DNA of 14,983 nucleotides from an uncultured Clostridia bacterium (GTDB taxonomy: Bacteria; Bacillota; Clostridia; Oscillospirales; Acutalibacteraceae), in NCBI GenBank assembly GCA_937875885.1, contig CALEIO010000135.1, positions 1-14,983 on the forward strand, read 5' to 3'. A program made the position numbers and the translations under genes. Positions 1 through 7,795 of the stretch are shown here, piece after piece. Within the stretch, counting starts at the first letter, position 1. Each line of letters opens with the position of its first letter. Below the pieces are notes generated by a model. It was not told the DNA's origin. It worked only from the letters and a program-made list of their open reading frames with translations, and did no database searches.

Positions 1-714
1 GAGTTCACATTCAACTCCGGCAACGGCTACTTCACATGTCTCTACCTCTACACAGGCGGCATCCAGACTCTCGGTCTTGAGGATGACGGCATAACTCAGA
101 AGTTCAACGATTATGACATCACAGAGGCTACAAACACTGTAATGGCATTCGCTAACCTCTTCAAAGAGTACAAGGGCACATTCAGAAGCGCAGACACAAC
201 AGCTTTCGCTGATGGTATCAAGGTTGATCCCACAACAGTTGCAGCTGGTGTTATCGGTTCTTGGGACGTTGCTTCCGTTAAGCAGGTTCTCGGTGACGAT
301 GTAGGCTTCGCAATCCTTCCCACAATCAACGTAAATGGTACAGACAAGCAGATCATCAACATGTTCGGCTACAAGTACCTCGGCGTAAACAACTACTCCA
401 AGTATCCCTATGCAGCTCAGCTCCTCGCATACTACCTCTCCAGTGAAGAGTGCCAGATCGACAGAGCTCAGAAGCTCGAGTGGGGTCCCTCCAACGTTAA
501 CGCTCAGAACCTCGACGAGGTTAAGAACAACCCCTCCATGGTAGCTATCCTCGCACAGTCCGAGTACTCCATGCCCCAGGTTGGTATTTCTTCAACATTC
601 TGGTCTCCCCTCGAGGGCTTCGGCAAGTATGTTGCTGAGAGCTCCAACAGCTTCACATTTGATGAGGTTAAGACAGAGTTAGAGGCTTGTATCGTTAACA
701 TCAAGGACGAATAA
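1..714 (+). CDS. Extracellular sugar-binding protein of an ABC importer, MalE-like (3' part)
   Basis: The reading frame is open from the first base to the TAA at 712-714, giving the last 237 residues of a protein whose start lies outside the window. The sequence has the aromatic- and Asn-rich style of family 1 solute-binding proteins (for example a YKYLGVNNYSKYP stretch, then a helix with an SSEECQ segment) and a C-terminus typical of maltose/maltodextrin-binding lipoproteins. The two genes just downstream are MalF- and MalG-type permeases, which supports a role in capturing maltodextrins at the cell surface and handing them to the permease. Signal peptide and lipobox cannot be seen because the 5' end is missing. 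Codon choice is strongly biased towards AAC, TTC, CTC and CCC, more than in spoIIE downstream, as expected for a very highly expressed binding protein. Other oligosaccharides are possible ligands; the substrate is inferred from context. Confidence 0.85.
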   Translation, partial: EFTFNSGNGYFTCLYLYTGGIQTLGLEDDGITQKFNDYDITEATNTVMAFANLFKEYKGTFRSADTTAFADGIKVDPTTVAAGVIGSWDVASVKQVLGDDVGFAILPTINVNGTDKQIINMFGYKYLGVNNYSKYPYAAQLLAYYLSSEECQIDRAQKLEWGPSNVNAQNLDEVKNNPSMVAILAQSEYSMPQVGISSTFWSPLEGFGKYVAESSNSFTFDEVKTELEACIVNIKDE

Positions 715-747
715 TTTCGCCTTAAACTTAACTTGATTCAATAACAC

Positions 748-788
748 GGGGCAGCTCGGCTTTGCGGAGCACGAGCTGCTCCTTTGTT
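748..788 (+). terminator. Hairpin between the binding-protein and permease genes (attenuator or mRNA stabiliser)
   Basis: GGGGCAGCTCG (748-758) pairs with CGAGCTGCTCC (772-782) to give an 11-bp stem with one G-T pair and a 13-base loop, followed by TTTGTT. The T-run is short and interrupted, so termination would be partial. No clear sigma-A promoter is seen between this hairpin and the permease gene at 844, so the permeases probably depend on read-through. In many malEFG-type operons such a hairpin keeps binding-protein transcripts in excess over permease transcripts. Confidence 0.7.
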
Positions 789-843
789 AACTAAAATTGT
801 CAGATTTATCTAATTCCCTTAGATAAAGGAGAGTGATGCAGGA

Positions 844-2376
844 ATGAAATATACCGATTATATGGCGCTCAGTCCCATGCAGCGCTTTTGGTATAATTTA
901 AAGAAATTTTTTGTTTCTATTCCCGGTGGTATTGGCAATTTCTTTAAGGGTATCGGTACAGGAGTTGCTAAGTTCTTTAAGGGGCTCGGTGAAGCTATTG
1001 CAAACTTCGCAATGGGCTTCATCAAGGGTGACATTTTCACCAAACTTTCTTACGTATTTATGGGCGCAGGCAATATTGCTCACGGCCAGTTTGTAAAGGG
1101 CCTTATGTTCCTTGCAATGGAAATAGGATACATATTCTTTATGGTGTTCTTTGGCGCAGATTACATCGGCATGCTGATGAATCTTCACGCTGTGCGTGGC
1201 GCAGGAACAGTTGTTAAGCTCCCCGGTGGTAAGGGTGAGCGAGTAGAAGCAGGTAAGATCGAAATCGAGAGTGTTAAGATTCTCCTCTTCGGTATCCTTG
1301 CTATTATGGTTACAATCGTATTCATCGCAATGTACTTTGTAAGCACAAAGTCTGCAAGAAGCGTTGACAAACTTGTTAAAGACGGCAAGTATGTTCCCAA
1401 GTTCCGCGATGACCGCAAGACACTTGTTGACGAGAAGTTCCATGCTACACTTCTTACAACACCTATCATTTTGATCAGCGTGTTCGTTCTTCTGCCCTTG
1501 CTGTTTATGATCGTAATGGCTTTCACAGGCTTTACAGGTCAGACAAGAGCAGACTTCGGTTGGATTGGTTTTGAAAACTTCACAAACATTTTCAGAACAT
1601 CTGAAAGCGGCGTTTCCATGGGTGCAACCTTTGCAAAGATCACAGGTTGGACACTTATCTGGGCTGTTGCTGCTACTTTCTCCAACTATATCCTTGGTAT
1701 GATCGTAGCTCTTATGATCAACAAGAAGGGTATCAAGCTCAAGAAACTCTGGAGAACAATGTTCGTTATGACAATCGCTGTTCCCCAGTTCGTTACACTT
1801 CTGCTCATGGGTCAGATCCTCGGTTCTGATGCTCATAACCCCATGAACCTGATTCTGAGCAACTTCTTTGGTGTAGCAGAGCCTATCAAGTTCCTTGAGT
1901 CCACAGTTAATAACGGTCTGCTGCCCAGAATTATGGTAGTAGTAGTTAACTGCTGGGTAGGTATTCCCTACACAATCCTGATGACATCAGGTATTCTTAT
2001 GAATATTCCCGAAGATCTGTATGAAAGTGCAAGAATCGACGGTGCAGGCCCTGTTAAGAGCTTCACCAAGATCACACTTCCCTACATGCTCTTCGTTACA
2101 ACACCTTACCTTATCACAACATTCATCGGTAACATCAATAACTTTAACGTTATCTTCCTGTTAACAGGCGGTGGTCCTATCGTAAACACTGCATATACAC
2201 AGGGTGCCGGTAGAACAGACCTGCTCATTACATGGCTGTATGAATTGTCTGTTGATAAGCAGATGTACGGACTTGGCGCGGCTATCGGTATTCTGGTATT
2301 CATTGTTTGTGCTACACTTTCACTGGTTACCTTCAATATGACTAAGTCGGCTAAGAATGAGGAGGAGTTCTCATGA
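844..2376 (+). CDS. Maltodextrin ABC transporter permease, MalF-like, with N-terminal amphipathic repeat
   Basis: This 510-residue inner-membrane protein is one half of the transmembrane channel of a maltodextrin-type ABC importer. The C-terminal half (about 200-500) is the binding-protein-dependent transport domain, with several hydrophobic segments and the EAA loop at 394-413 (ESARIDGAG ... ITLP) that docks to the ATPase. Two further hydrophobic regions lie near 85-112 and 145-165. The first 63 residues are unusual: three 11-residue repeats starting at N32, K43 and N54 (FFKGIG, FFKGLG, FAMGFI) predict an amphipathic helix lying on the membrane. The start at 844 is supported by AAAGGAG at 825-831; an out-of-frame ATG at 836 is ignored. 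The gene overlaps the next permease gene by 4 bases (ATGA). The substrate is inferred from neighbouring amylases and could be another alpha-glucan oligosaccharide. Confidence 0.88.
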   Translation: MKYTDYMALSPMQRFWYNLKKFFVSIPGGIGNFFKGIGTGVAKFFKGLGEAIANFAMGFIKGDIFTKLSYVFMGAGNIAHGQFVKGLMFLAMEIGYIFFMVFFGADYIGMLMNLHAVRGAGTVVKLPGGKGERVEAGKIEIESVKILLFGILAIMVTIVFIAMYFVSTKSARSVDKLVKDGKYVPKFRDDRKTLVDEKFHATLLTTPIILISVFVLLPLLFMIVMAFTGFTGQTRADFGWIGFENFTNIFRTSESGVSMGATFAKITGWTLIWAVAATFSNYILGMIVALMINKKGIKLKKLWRTMFVMTIAVPQFVTLLLMGQILGSDAHNPMNLILSNFFGVAEPIKFLESTVNNGLLPRIMVVVVNCWVGIPYTILMTSGILMNIPEDLYESARIDGAGPVKSFTKITLPYMLFVTTPYLITTFIGNINNFNVIFLLTGGGPIVNTAYTQGAGRTDLLITWLYELSVDKQMYGLGAAIGILVFIVCATLSLVTFNMTKSAKNEEEFS

Positions 2377-3248
2377 TAAAAAGTTATAAGCTCAGAAGAG
2401 GTATTGCAAACGGATTTATTTATCTGATTCTTGCAGCAATGAGCCTTATCTGGATTTTCCCTCTGGTATGGCTTGTGCTCCACTCTTTCCGTATCAATCC
2501 TCTTGATCCTTCCATTGCTCCTATCATCGAGTACAGAGGTATTTTCCCCAAGTTCAGCGAGCTTGGTTTTGATAACTACATCAGCCTCTTCACAGAGACA
2601 AAGTACCTTGTTTGGTTCAAGAACACATTTATCGTAGCTGTTGCAAGCTGCGTAATCTCCACACTGTCAGTTCTTATGGTTGCATACACATTCAGCCGTT
2701 TGAGATTTAAGGCTCGTAAGCCTTTCATCAACGTTGGTATGATCATGGGTATGTTCCCCGGATTTATGACAACTATCGCTCTCTACCACATCCTTGACAC
2801 TCTCGGCCTCGGCAGAACTCTGCTCGGTCTTATCCTCTGCTACAGCGGTGGTGCAGGTCTTGGTTATCTGGTAGCAAAGGGATTCTTCGATACAATCCCC
2901 AGAGCACTTGACGAAGCTGCTACAATCGACGGCGCAAACAGAAACCAGATTTTCTGGAAGATTATTCTTCCTATGTCCAAGCCTATCGTTGTTTATACTG
3001 TTCTTACATCCTTCATCGGTCCCTGGTGTGACTTCATTCTCGTAAACATTCTTATGGGTAATGACCAGAACCTGTGGACTGTATCCAGAGGTCTTATGTA
3101 CTGGACAGATAAAACTCAGATGGCTGACGGTTCCTTCAGATGGTTCCTCTCCGGTTCTGTTGTTGTTGCTGTTCCCATTACAGCTCTGTTCCTCTACATG
3201 CAGAAGTACTATGTTGAAGGCGTTACAGCCGGCGGTGTTAAGGGTTAA
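2373..3248 (+). CDS. Maltodextrin ABC transporter permease, MalG-like
   Basis: This 291-residue membrane protein is the second channel subunit and would pair with the MalF-like protein encoded just upstream. A hydrophobic segment at about 13-37 is followed by an extracytoplasmic stretch and the transport domain from about 80. The EAA loop is plain at 181-200 (EAATIDGANR ... IILP), and the C-terminus (KYYVEGVTAGGVKG) matches the usual MalG ending with its Gly-rich tail. The length is normal for the family. The ATG lies inside the stop codon of the upstream gene (ATGA overlap) and has GAGGAGG at 2360-2366, so translation of the two is very likely coupled. No ATPase gene follows; in Firmicutes such importers often share a housekeeping MsmX/MalK-type ATPase encoded elsewhere, which is the likely situation here. 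Confidence 0.9.
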   Translation: MIKSYKLRRGIANGFIYLILAAMSLIWIFPLVWLVLHSFRINPLDPSIAPIIEYRGIFPKFSELGFDNYISLFTETKYLVWFKNTFIVAVASCVISTLSVLMVAYTFSRLRFKARKPFINVGMIMGMFPGFMTTIALYHILDTLGLGRTLLGLILCYSGGAGLGYLVAKGFFDTIPRALDEAATIDGANRNQIFWKIILPMSKPIVVYTVLTSFIGPWCDFILVNILMGNDQNLWTVSRGLMYWTDKTQMADGSFRWFLSGSVVVAVPITALFLYMQKYYVEGVTAGGVKG

Positions 3249-3297
3249 TTTATCCTTTCACATCAGCAGAAAACTCTGCATAATAACAAAACTTACA

Positions 3298-3330
3298 AAG
3301 CGGTTGTGCTGTGCACAGCCGCTTTTCTTT
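3298..3330 (+). terminator. Intrinsic terminator of the transporter operon
   Basis: AAGCGGTTGTGC (3298-3309) pairs with GCACAGCCGCTT (3313-3324) across a 3-base loop, with one G-T pair, and is followed by TTCTTT. It closes the malE-F-G-like operon before the promoter of the amylase gene. A minor hairpin, GCAGA/TCTGC at 3266-3279, precedes it and has no T-run. Confidence 0.85.
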
Positions 3331-3397
3331 ATGTACCGAATATTCCGGCGGTCAAAAGAAAATCTTTGGCAGATGCAAAAAATCCTTAATTATCCGA

Positions 3398-3426
3398 TTG
3401 AAGTTTTGAGAGGATTCTTGTATAAT
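3398..3426 (+). promoter_or_regulatory. Sigma-A-type promoter of the lipoprotein amylase gene
   Basis: TTGAAG (3398-3403) and a perfect TATAAT (3421-3426) are separated by exactly 17 bases. Transcription would start near 3433, about 50 bases before the start codon. This shows that the amylase can be transcribed independently of the transporter operon, from which it is cut off by the terminator at 3298-3330. Confidence 0.75.
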
Positions 3427-3433
3427 ATATGTG

Positions 3434-3445
3434 TTTGCGCGCAGA
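3434..3445 (+). promoter_or_regulatory. Palindrome at the predicted transcription start, possible operator
   Basis: TTTGCGCGCAGA is a near-perfect palindrome with the exact core TGCGCGCA at 3436-3443. It sits at the predicted transcription start of the amylase gene, where a repressor would block initiation. LacI-family maltose regulators bind palindromes of this size, but the match to any known consensus is not established and an 8-base GC palindrome can occur by chance. Confidence 0.3.
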
Positions 3446-3483
3446 GCTTGTGCGCTCTATATGTATTGCTACGGAGGAATATG

Positions 3484-5160
3484 ATGAAAAAGGTTTTATC
3501 ACTTTTATTGACGCTTGTAATGATTGTGTCCTGTATGGCACTTTCTGCCTGTGATGGCTTGAAACTTTCCGCAAATAAGGATGCAGAGCCTGCAAAGGAG
3601 TTGCCTGTACACGTTTCTGACGATAAATACAGAAATTATTACCACATCTGGGTGTGTGCTTTTGAAGACAGCAACGGCGACGAAACAGGTGACCTGCAGG
3701 GTATCATCAATAGACTTGACTATATCAACGACGGCAATCCTGAAACAACAGAGGATTTGGGAATGGATGCAATATGGCTTTCTCCCATTATGCCCTCGGA
3801 CTCTTATCATAAGTATGATGTAGACGATTATATGGACATCGATCCTGCATTTGGTGACCTTGAGACCTTTGACAGACTTATGGAAGAGTGCAACAAGCGT
3901 GGTATTGCAGTTATCCTTGACCTGGTGCTCAACCATTGCGGCACAGGTCACGAGCTGTGGATTAATGCTCTTTCGCAGGCAAGAGAGGGCAACTTCTCTG
4001 AAGATGCAAGATACTACAGATTTACAGAGAATGCAGGTGTTGCAGGTACAGGCTGGAGATCTGTTGTAGGCAACCCCGGACTGTGGTATGAAGGACAGTT
4101 CAGCCCCGAAATGCCCGAGTGGAACCTGGAATTTGAGGGTACAAGAGATTACTTTGAAGAAGTTGCAAAGTTCTGGCTTGACCGTGGTGTTGCAGGTTTC
4201 AGACTTGATGCTGTTATGTATATGACAGACGAAACCACATCAGGCACAGAATTCCTGAATTGGTTCTACACTACTGCACAGAAGTACAATCCCGACGTGT
4301 ATATGGTTGGCGAAAACTGGCAGGGCAACTCCGAGATTTACGATACCTATGAGAGTGGAATTGACAGCCAGTTTGCTTTTTCCTTTGCAACAGGCTCAGG
4401 ATTCTTTGCTAACTCAACAGTTACAAGCAAGGGTCAGTACCTTGCTAATCAGCTTCTGAAATTCCACACAAACTCCAAAGAGGCAAACGAGAATGCAATC
4501 AATGCATTCTTCCTTTCAAACCACGATATGGTGAGAAGCGGTAACTTCTTTGCAAAAGGTCTTTCCGATAAAAAGATGGCAGCTGCAGCATATCTGCTTA
4601 CTCCAGGCAACTCTTTCACTTATTACGGCGAGGAGATTGGTATGGAGGTGCCCGAGAATTGCTTCAACAACGATGCATTCTATCGTGGTGCTATGAATTG
4701 GGACGAAAAGAATCCCAATCCCATCTGGTGTACAGCAGATGCATATTCTGATTGCCCCTATGGCGGTGTAGAGCAGCAGACAGACGATGCAGATTCTCTG
4801 CTCAGCTTCTATCGTGATGCAATCAGAGTGAAAAACCAGAGCCCCCAGATTGCAAGAGGCGACATTACAGAGGTTATCTCCTTTGAAAACGGAGCAGATA
4901 TCTGCGCGTTCAAGGTGGAGTATGAGGGTGAAATCATTATTGTTATTCACAATATGGATGACGAAAACTCTGCAACTCTGACACTTACCGAGGATATGGT
5001 GAAAGATCCCGTTATACGTGGCAAACTCTATGCAAAGACACAGACAGATCGCGAAAAGCTCGGCGCAGAAGCTGAAGATAAAATTGTAGAAACATCACTT
5101 GCAGATATGATTCTTAAGATGCCTGCACAGTCCACAGTTGTACTTGGCAGCGCAAAGTAA
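3484..5160 (+). CDS. Surface-anchored GH13 alpha-amylase family lipoprotein
   Basis: This 558-residue protein starts with a lipoprotein signal peptide: KK, a hydrophobic stretch, then lipobox L20-S-A-C23. It would sit on the outer face of the membrane and hydrolyse starch-type glucans or maltodextrins. The GH13 barrel is intact: a calcium-loop-like DSNGDETGD at 62-70, region I DLVLNH at 146-151, region II GFRLDAV with nucleophile D242, region III with acid/base E277 (VGEN), and region IV FLSNHD ending at D348. MPEWN at 210-214 resembles the MPKLN motif of the neopullulanase-like group, so activity on both 1,4 and 1,6 bonds is possible. A beta domain follows from about 455. The start at 3484 lies 6 bases after GGAGG (3473-3477); the ATG at 3481 would be only 3 bases away but adds just one Met. 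Products would feed the importer encoded upstream. Confidence 0.88.
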   Translation: MKKVLSLLLTLVMIVSCMALSACDGLKLSANKDAEPAKELPVHVSDDKYRNYYHIWVCAFEDSNGDETGDLQGIINRLDYINDGNPETTEDLGMDAIWLSPIMPSDSYHKYDVDDYMDIDPAFGDLETFDRLMEECNKRGIAVILDLVLNHCGTGHELWINALSQAREGNFSEDARYYRFTENAGVAGTGWRSVVGNPGLWYEGQFSPEMPEWNLEFEGTRDYFEEVAKFWLDRGVAGFRLDAVMYMTDETTSGTEFLNWFYTTAQKYNPDVYMVGENWQGNSEIYDTYESGIDSQFAFSFATGSGFFANSTVTSKGQYLANQLLKFHTNSKEANENAINAFFLSNHDMVRSGNFFAKGLSDKKMAAAAYLLTPGNSFTYYGEEIGMEVPENCFNNDAFYRGAMNWDEKNPNPIWCTADAYSDCPYGGVEQQTDDADSLLSFYRDAIRVKNQSPQIARGDITEVISFENGADICAFKVEYEGEIIIVIHNMDDENSATLTLTEDMVKDPVIRGKLYAKTQTDREKLGAEAEDKIVETSLADMILKMPAQSTVVLGSAK

Positions 5161-5182
5161 ACAAAAGCATAAATTTCGATGA

Positions 5183-5216
5183 AAAAGGAGCAAAGCCTAT
5201 AGGTTTTGCTCCTTTT
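5183..5216 (+). terminator. Intrinsic terminator after the lipoprotein amylase gene
   Basis: A 15-bp stem, AAAAGGAGCAAAGCC (5183-5197) with GGTTTTGCTCCTTTT (5202-5216), closes a TATA loop, with one G-T pair. The A-run and T-run are part of the stem base, so it may work in both directions. Confidence 0.85.
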
Positions 5217-5237
5217 AATCTTTTCTTTTCAAATTTT

Positions 5238-5253
5238 CCCACAAAGGTGTGGG
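5238..5253. repeat. Small hairpin in the spoIIE upstream region
   Basis: CCCACA (5238-5243) and TGTGGG (5248-5253) form a 6-bp stem with an AAGG loop. A run of seven T begins about ten bases later, too far away for a standard terminator. It may be a weak backup terminator or chance. Confidence 0.35.
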
Positions 5254-5319
5254 ATGAGAGAGTTTTTTTGAGTGTACCTTGTTTTTTTACAAAAGAGCAT
5301 AGAAAAATCCATTCAAACA

Positions 5320-5357
5320 GCGACAAAAGACTTTCACTCCCAGGACTATAATATAAT
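5320..5357 (+). promoter_or_regulatory. Candidate Spo0A-dependent promoter of spoIIE
   Basis: GCGACA (5320-5325) and TATAAT (5347-5352) are separated by 21 bases, and a second TATAAT overlaps at 5352-5357. No good -35 element lies at the usual 17 bases from either. The -35-like element is part of AGCGACA (5319-5325), which matches 5 of 7 bases of the 0A box (TTCGACA on this strand). In Bacillus subtilis the spoIIE and spoIIG promoters are sigma-A promoters with a 21-22 base spacer and 0A boxes overlapping the -35 region, so the layout fits. The single box is weak. Confidence 0.5.
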
Positions 5358-5408
5358 CCCAAAGGTTGATATATCAACGTAAATTAATAGGACAGGAAGT
5401 TAAAAACT

Positions 5409-7733
5409 ATGGACGCTACAAAATCGGTAAAAGAAAAAAATGAGGATTTTGGACTGGGCGCACTGATACGGATAGTGGTAATGCAGGGTGTGTATTTTCT
5501 CCTTGGAGTGCTTATTTCCCGAGGGGCGGTGCTGGGTGAGCTGTCACCTTTCGGACCGGCTTTTGTGGGTGCTGTGCCCAGAAAATGTACGGGTGTGGCC
5601 GTTTGCGGATGCATTCTGGGTTACATATTGCTTTCTCCTGCAGATGCATTCAGATACATTGCTGTGGTTGTGGCAATCGGTGCTCTCAAGTGGTTGCTCT
5701 GTGATATAGGCAAGTTTGCGGGCAGCAGAGTGTTTGCGCCTCTTATTACCTTTGTGCCAATGGTGGCAACGGGTGTGGCGCTGATGTTTGTGAGCACCAG
5801 CAAGATGACGGACCTTGGAATGTGCCTTGTAGAAGCTCTGATTTCTTCTGCTGCGGCTTATTTTATCAATCGCTCCGTTATGCTTATGATGTCCTCACGC
5901 GGTTTGTTTTCTTTCAGCCCACAGGAGATTTCCTGCCTTGCGGTGTCGGTTTGTATTCTGATGCTTTCCTTTGCATATGTCACCATTGCGGGGATTTCCA
6001 TAGGCAGATTGATAGCTGTGCTGGTGGTGCTTTTGTGTGCCCGCTATGGTGGTGTTTCGGGAGGTAGTATCAGCGGAATTGCCACAGGTGTTGTTTTCAG
6101 CCTTGGTTCAAGCGATATGGCCTTTCTGTCGGGTGGGTATGCTTTCGGCGGACTTGTGGGAGGTATATTTTCCTCTGTGGGCAAACTGCCTGTGGGTATA
6201 GCTTTTACCCTTTGCAATACTGTTTTATCCTTTGCAGGTGGAGATAACAAGCTGGTGTTTGAGTTGTTTGTGGAGTGCTTGCTTGCGGTGGGAATATATA
6301 TGCTGATTCCGGGAGAGTTCGGCAACAATATAAGGGCGGCCTTTACCCCTGCTGCGGACAATGACAAAACCGAAGCTATGCGCAGAAGCGTTACTTCCCG
6401 TCTTGACCACGCAGCTTATGCTTTGCAGGGTGTTACCGATTGTGTGCAGAAGGTTGCCGAAAAACTCGGCAGAAATCGGGACTCCTCACAGATGGATATG
6501 TACCACTCTGCGGTTAAAAATACTTGCTCCTGTTGCGGATTGCGGAGCTATTGTTGGGACAAGCAGAGTGACCTTACAAAGGACGATTTCTCTAAACTTA
6601 CAGATATCCTGAAAGCCCGAGGGCATATTGACGAGCGGGATATCGGAGAAAACTTTCTGAAAAAATGCTGCAAGCAGAGAGAACTTGCAGACAGTATAAA
6701 TCAGAGTTATCGGGAGTTTTTGAGCAATCTTTCTGCCCAACGTAGAGTTACCCAGGTGCGCTCTGTGGTGGCAGGTCAGTTTTCGGGTCTCAGCGATATG
6801 CTCTGGGATTTATCGGAAGAATTTGATTGCTGTGACAGCTTTGATACCCACAGTGCACAGCTTATTGCAGAAACTCTGCAGAGTATGGGCGCTGTGGTGA
6901 TTGAGTGCTCCTGCAGAATTGATAAGGGGCGGGGAATGACCGTTGAGCTTGAACTTGCAAGAAGCCGAAAAACAGAAGTTGATATAAAGGATATTCAGCT
7001 TGTAGTGCGCAGATGTTGTGGCAGACGATTTGAAAAAGCGGCAGAGAGCCTTGCAGGGGACAGACAAAGACTTACAATGAGCGAAATTTCTCCCTATGAC
7101 GTGGAAATCGGCTCCTCATCCCACATTGCAGAAAACGGAAATCTGTGCGGTGATTGCATAGATTATTTTATGAACGGTATGGGCAGTATGGTAGCTGTTA
7201 TCAGCGACGGAATGGGTTCCGGCGGCGCTGCGGCTGTAGATTCCAATATGGCAGTTTCTGTGCTTTCCAAGCTTCTCAAAGCAGGACTTTCTTACGATTG
7301 CGCTCTGTCTGTGGTGAATTCTGCACTTATGGTGAAGAGCGAAGAGGAATCAATGGCAACCCTTGATGTGGCCGATATAAACCTGTTTACGGGCAAGGTG
7401 AGCCTTATGAAAGCAGGTGCTCCCGTTACATTTGTGCGCAAAGGCGGAAAGGTGCACCGCAGAGAAAGCTCCTCTTTGCCTGTGGGTATTCTGAACGAGG
7501 TGCGCTTTGCAAAGGAGATGATAACCCTGCATGAGGGAGATGTGCTTCTTATGGTATCTGACGGAGCACTTGTGGGCGACGACAAATGGCTGGAGGATAT
7601 GGTACGTGGATGGCGGGAGGTATCGGCACAGGACTTTGCATCCCTGGTTGTGAACGAAGCAATGAAACGCCGCAAAAACACCCACGATGACGACATAACC
7701 GCCATAGCAATCCGCTTGGTTGAGAATGGATGA
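5409..7733 (+). CDS. spoIIE: Stage II sporulation protein E, membrane PP2C-type phosphatase
   Basis: SpoIIE dephosphorylates SpoIIAA at the sporulation septum and thereby activates sigma-F in the forespore. The 774-residue protein has the full family layout: about ten hydrophobic segments between residues 17 and 310, a cytosolic linker, and a PP2C domain from about 560 to the end. Metal-binding and signature motifs are present: GD582, SDGMGSG with D600, ATLD, LPVGIL, VSDG with D718, and HDDDITAIAI with D760-D762. The linker holds a Cys cluster (C373, C375, C376, C382-W383, then C420-C421). The usual SGDS around the first metal site reads CGDC here. Length is slightly below the 827 residues of the B. 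subtilis protein. The start at 5409 has AGGAAG at 5394-5399. The gene stands alone between two amylase genes, each side closed by a terminator, so it is a single-gene transcript. Confidence 0.95.
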   Translation: MDATKSVKEKNEDFGLGALIRIVVMQGVYFLLGVLISRGAVLGELSPFGPAFVGAVPRKCTGVAVCGCILGYILLSPADAFRYIAVVVAIGALKWLLCDIGKFAGSRVFAPLITFVPMVATGVALMFVSTSKMTDLGMCLVEALISSAAAYFINRSVMLMMSSRGLFSFSPQEISCLAVSVCILMLSFAYVTIAGISIGRLIAVLVVLLCARYGGVSGGSISGIATGVVFSLGSSDMAFLSGGYAFGGLVGGIFSSVGKLPVGIAFTLCNTVLSFAGGDNKLVFELFVECLLAVGIYMLIPGEFGNNIRAAFTPAADNDKTEAMRRSVTSRLDHAAYALQGVTDCVQKVAEKLGRNRDSSQMDMYHSAVKNTCSCCGLRSYCWDKQSDLTKDDFSKLTDILKARGHIDERDIGENFLKKCCKQRELADSINQSYREFLSNLSAQRRVTQVRSVVAGQFSGLSDMLWDLSEEFDCCDSFDTHSAQLIAETLQSMGAVVIECSCRIDKGRGMTVELELARSRKTEVDIKDIQLVVRRCCGRRFEKAAESLAGDRQRLTMSEISPYDVEIGSSSHIAENGNLCGDCIDYFMNGMGSMVAVISDGMGSGGAAAVDSNMAVSVLSKLLKAGLSYDCALSVVNSALMVKSEEESMATLDVADINLFTGKVSLMKAGAPVTFVRKGGKVHRRESSSLPVGILNEVRFAKEMITLHEGDVLLMVSDGALVGDDKWLEDMVRGWREVSAQDFASLVVNEAMKRRKNTHDDDITAIAIRLVENG

Positions 7734-7741
7734 AGCAACAT

Positions 7742-7776
7742 AAAAAGCGTGCAGAGAAAAACTCTGCACGCTTTTT
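7742..7776. terminator. Perfect bidirectional terminator between spoIIE and the convergent GH13 gene
   Basis: AAAAAGCGTGCAGAG (7742-7756) and CTCTGCACGCTTTTT (7762-7776) are exact inverted repeats around an AAAAA loop. The stem base gives a T-run on both strands, so it can end spoIIE transcription on the plus strand and the GH13 transcript on the minus strand. It lies 8 bases past the spoIIE stop and 19 bases past the GH13 stop. Confidence 0.92.
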
Positions 7777-7795
7777 GTATGCTTGAAATATTAAA

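Noticed and set aside
898..1836. Long minus-strand open frame of 312 codons opposite the MalF-like gene
   Set aside because: Its translation is rich in Cys, His and Asn with no domain or membrane pattern, there is no convincing ribosome site, and the plus strand encodes a clear permease. It is a by-product of codon bias in the real gene.
3061..3483. Possible upstream start of the amylase at 3061, inside the MalG-like gene
   Set aside because: The added residues have no pattern, cross the terminator at 3298-3330 and the promoter at 3398-3426, and would bury the lipoprotein signal peptide that begins at 3484.
5238..5253. CCCACA/TGTGGG hairpin as a second terminator after the amylase gene
   Set aside because: The T-run is about ten bases from the stem and a strong terminator already stands at 5183-5216; it is kept only as a small repeat.
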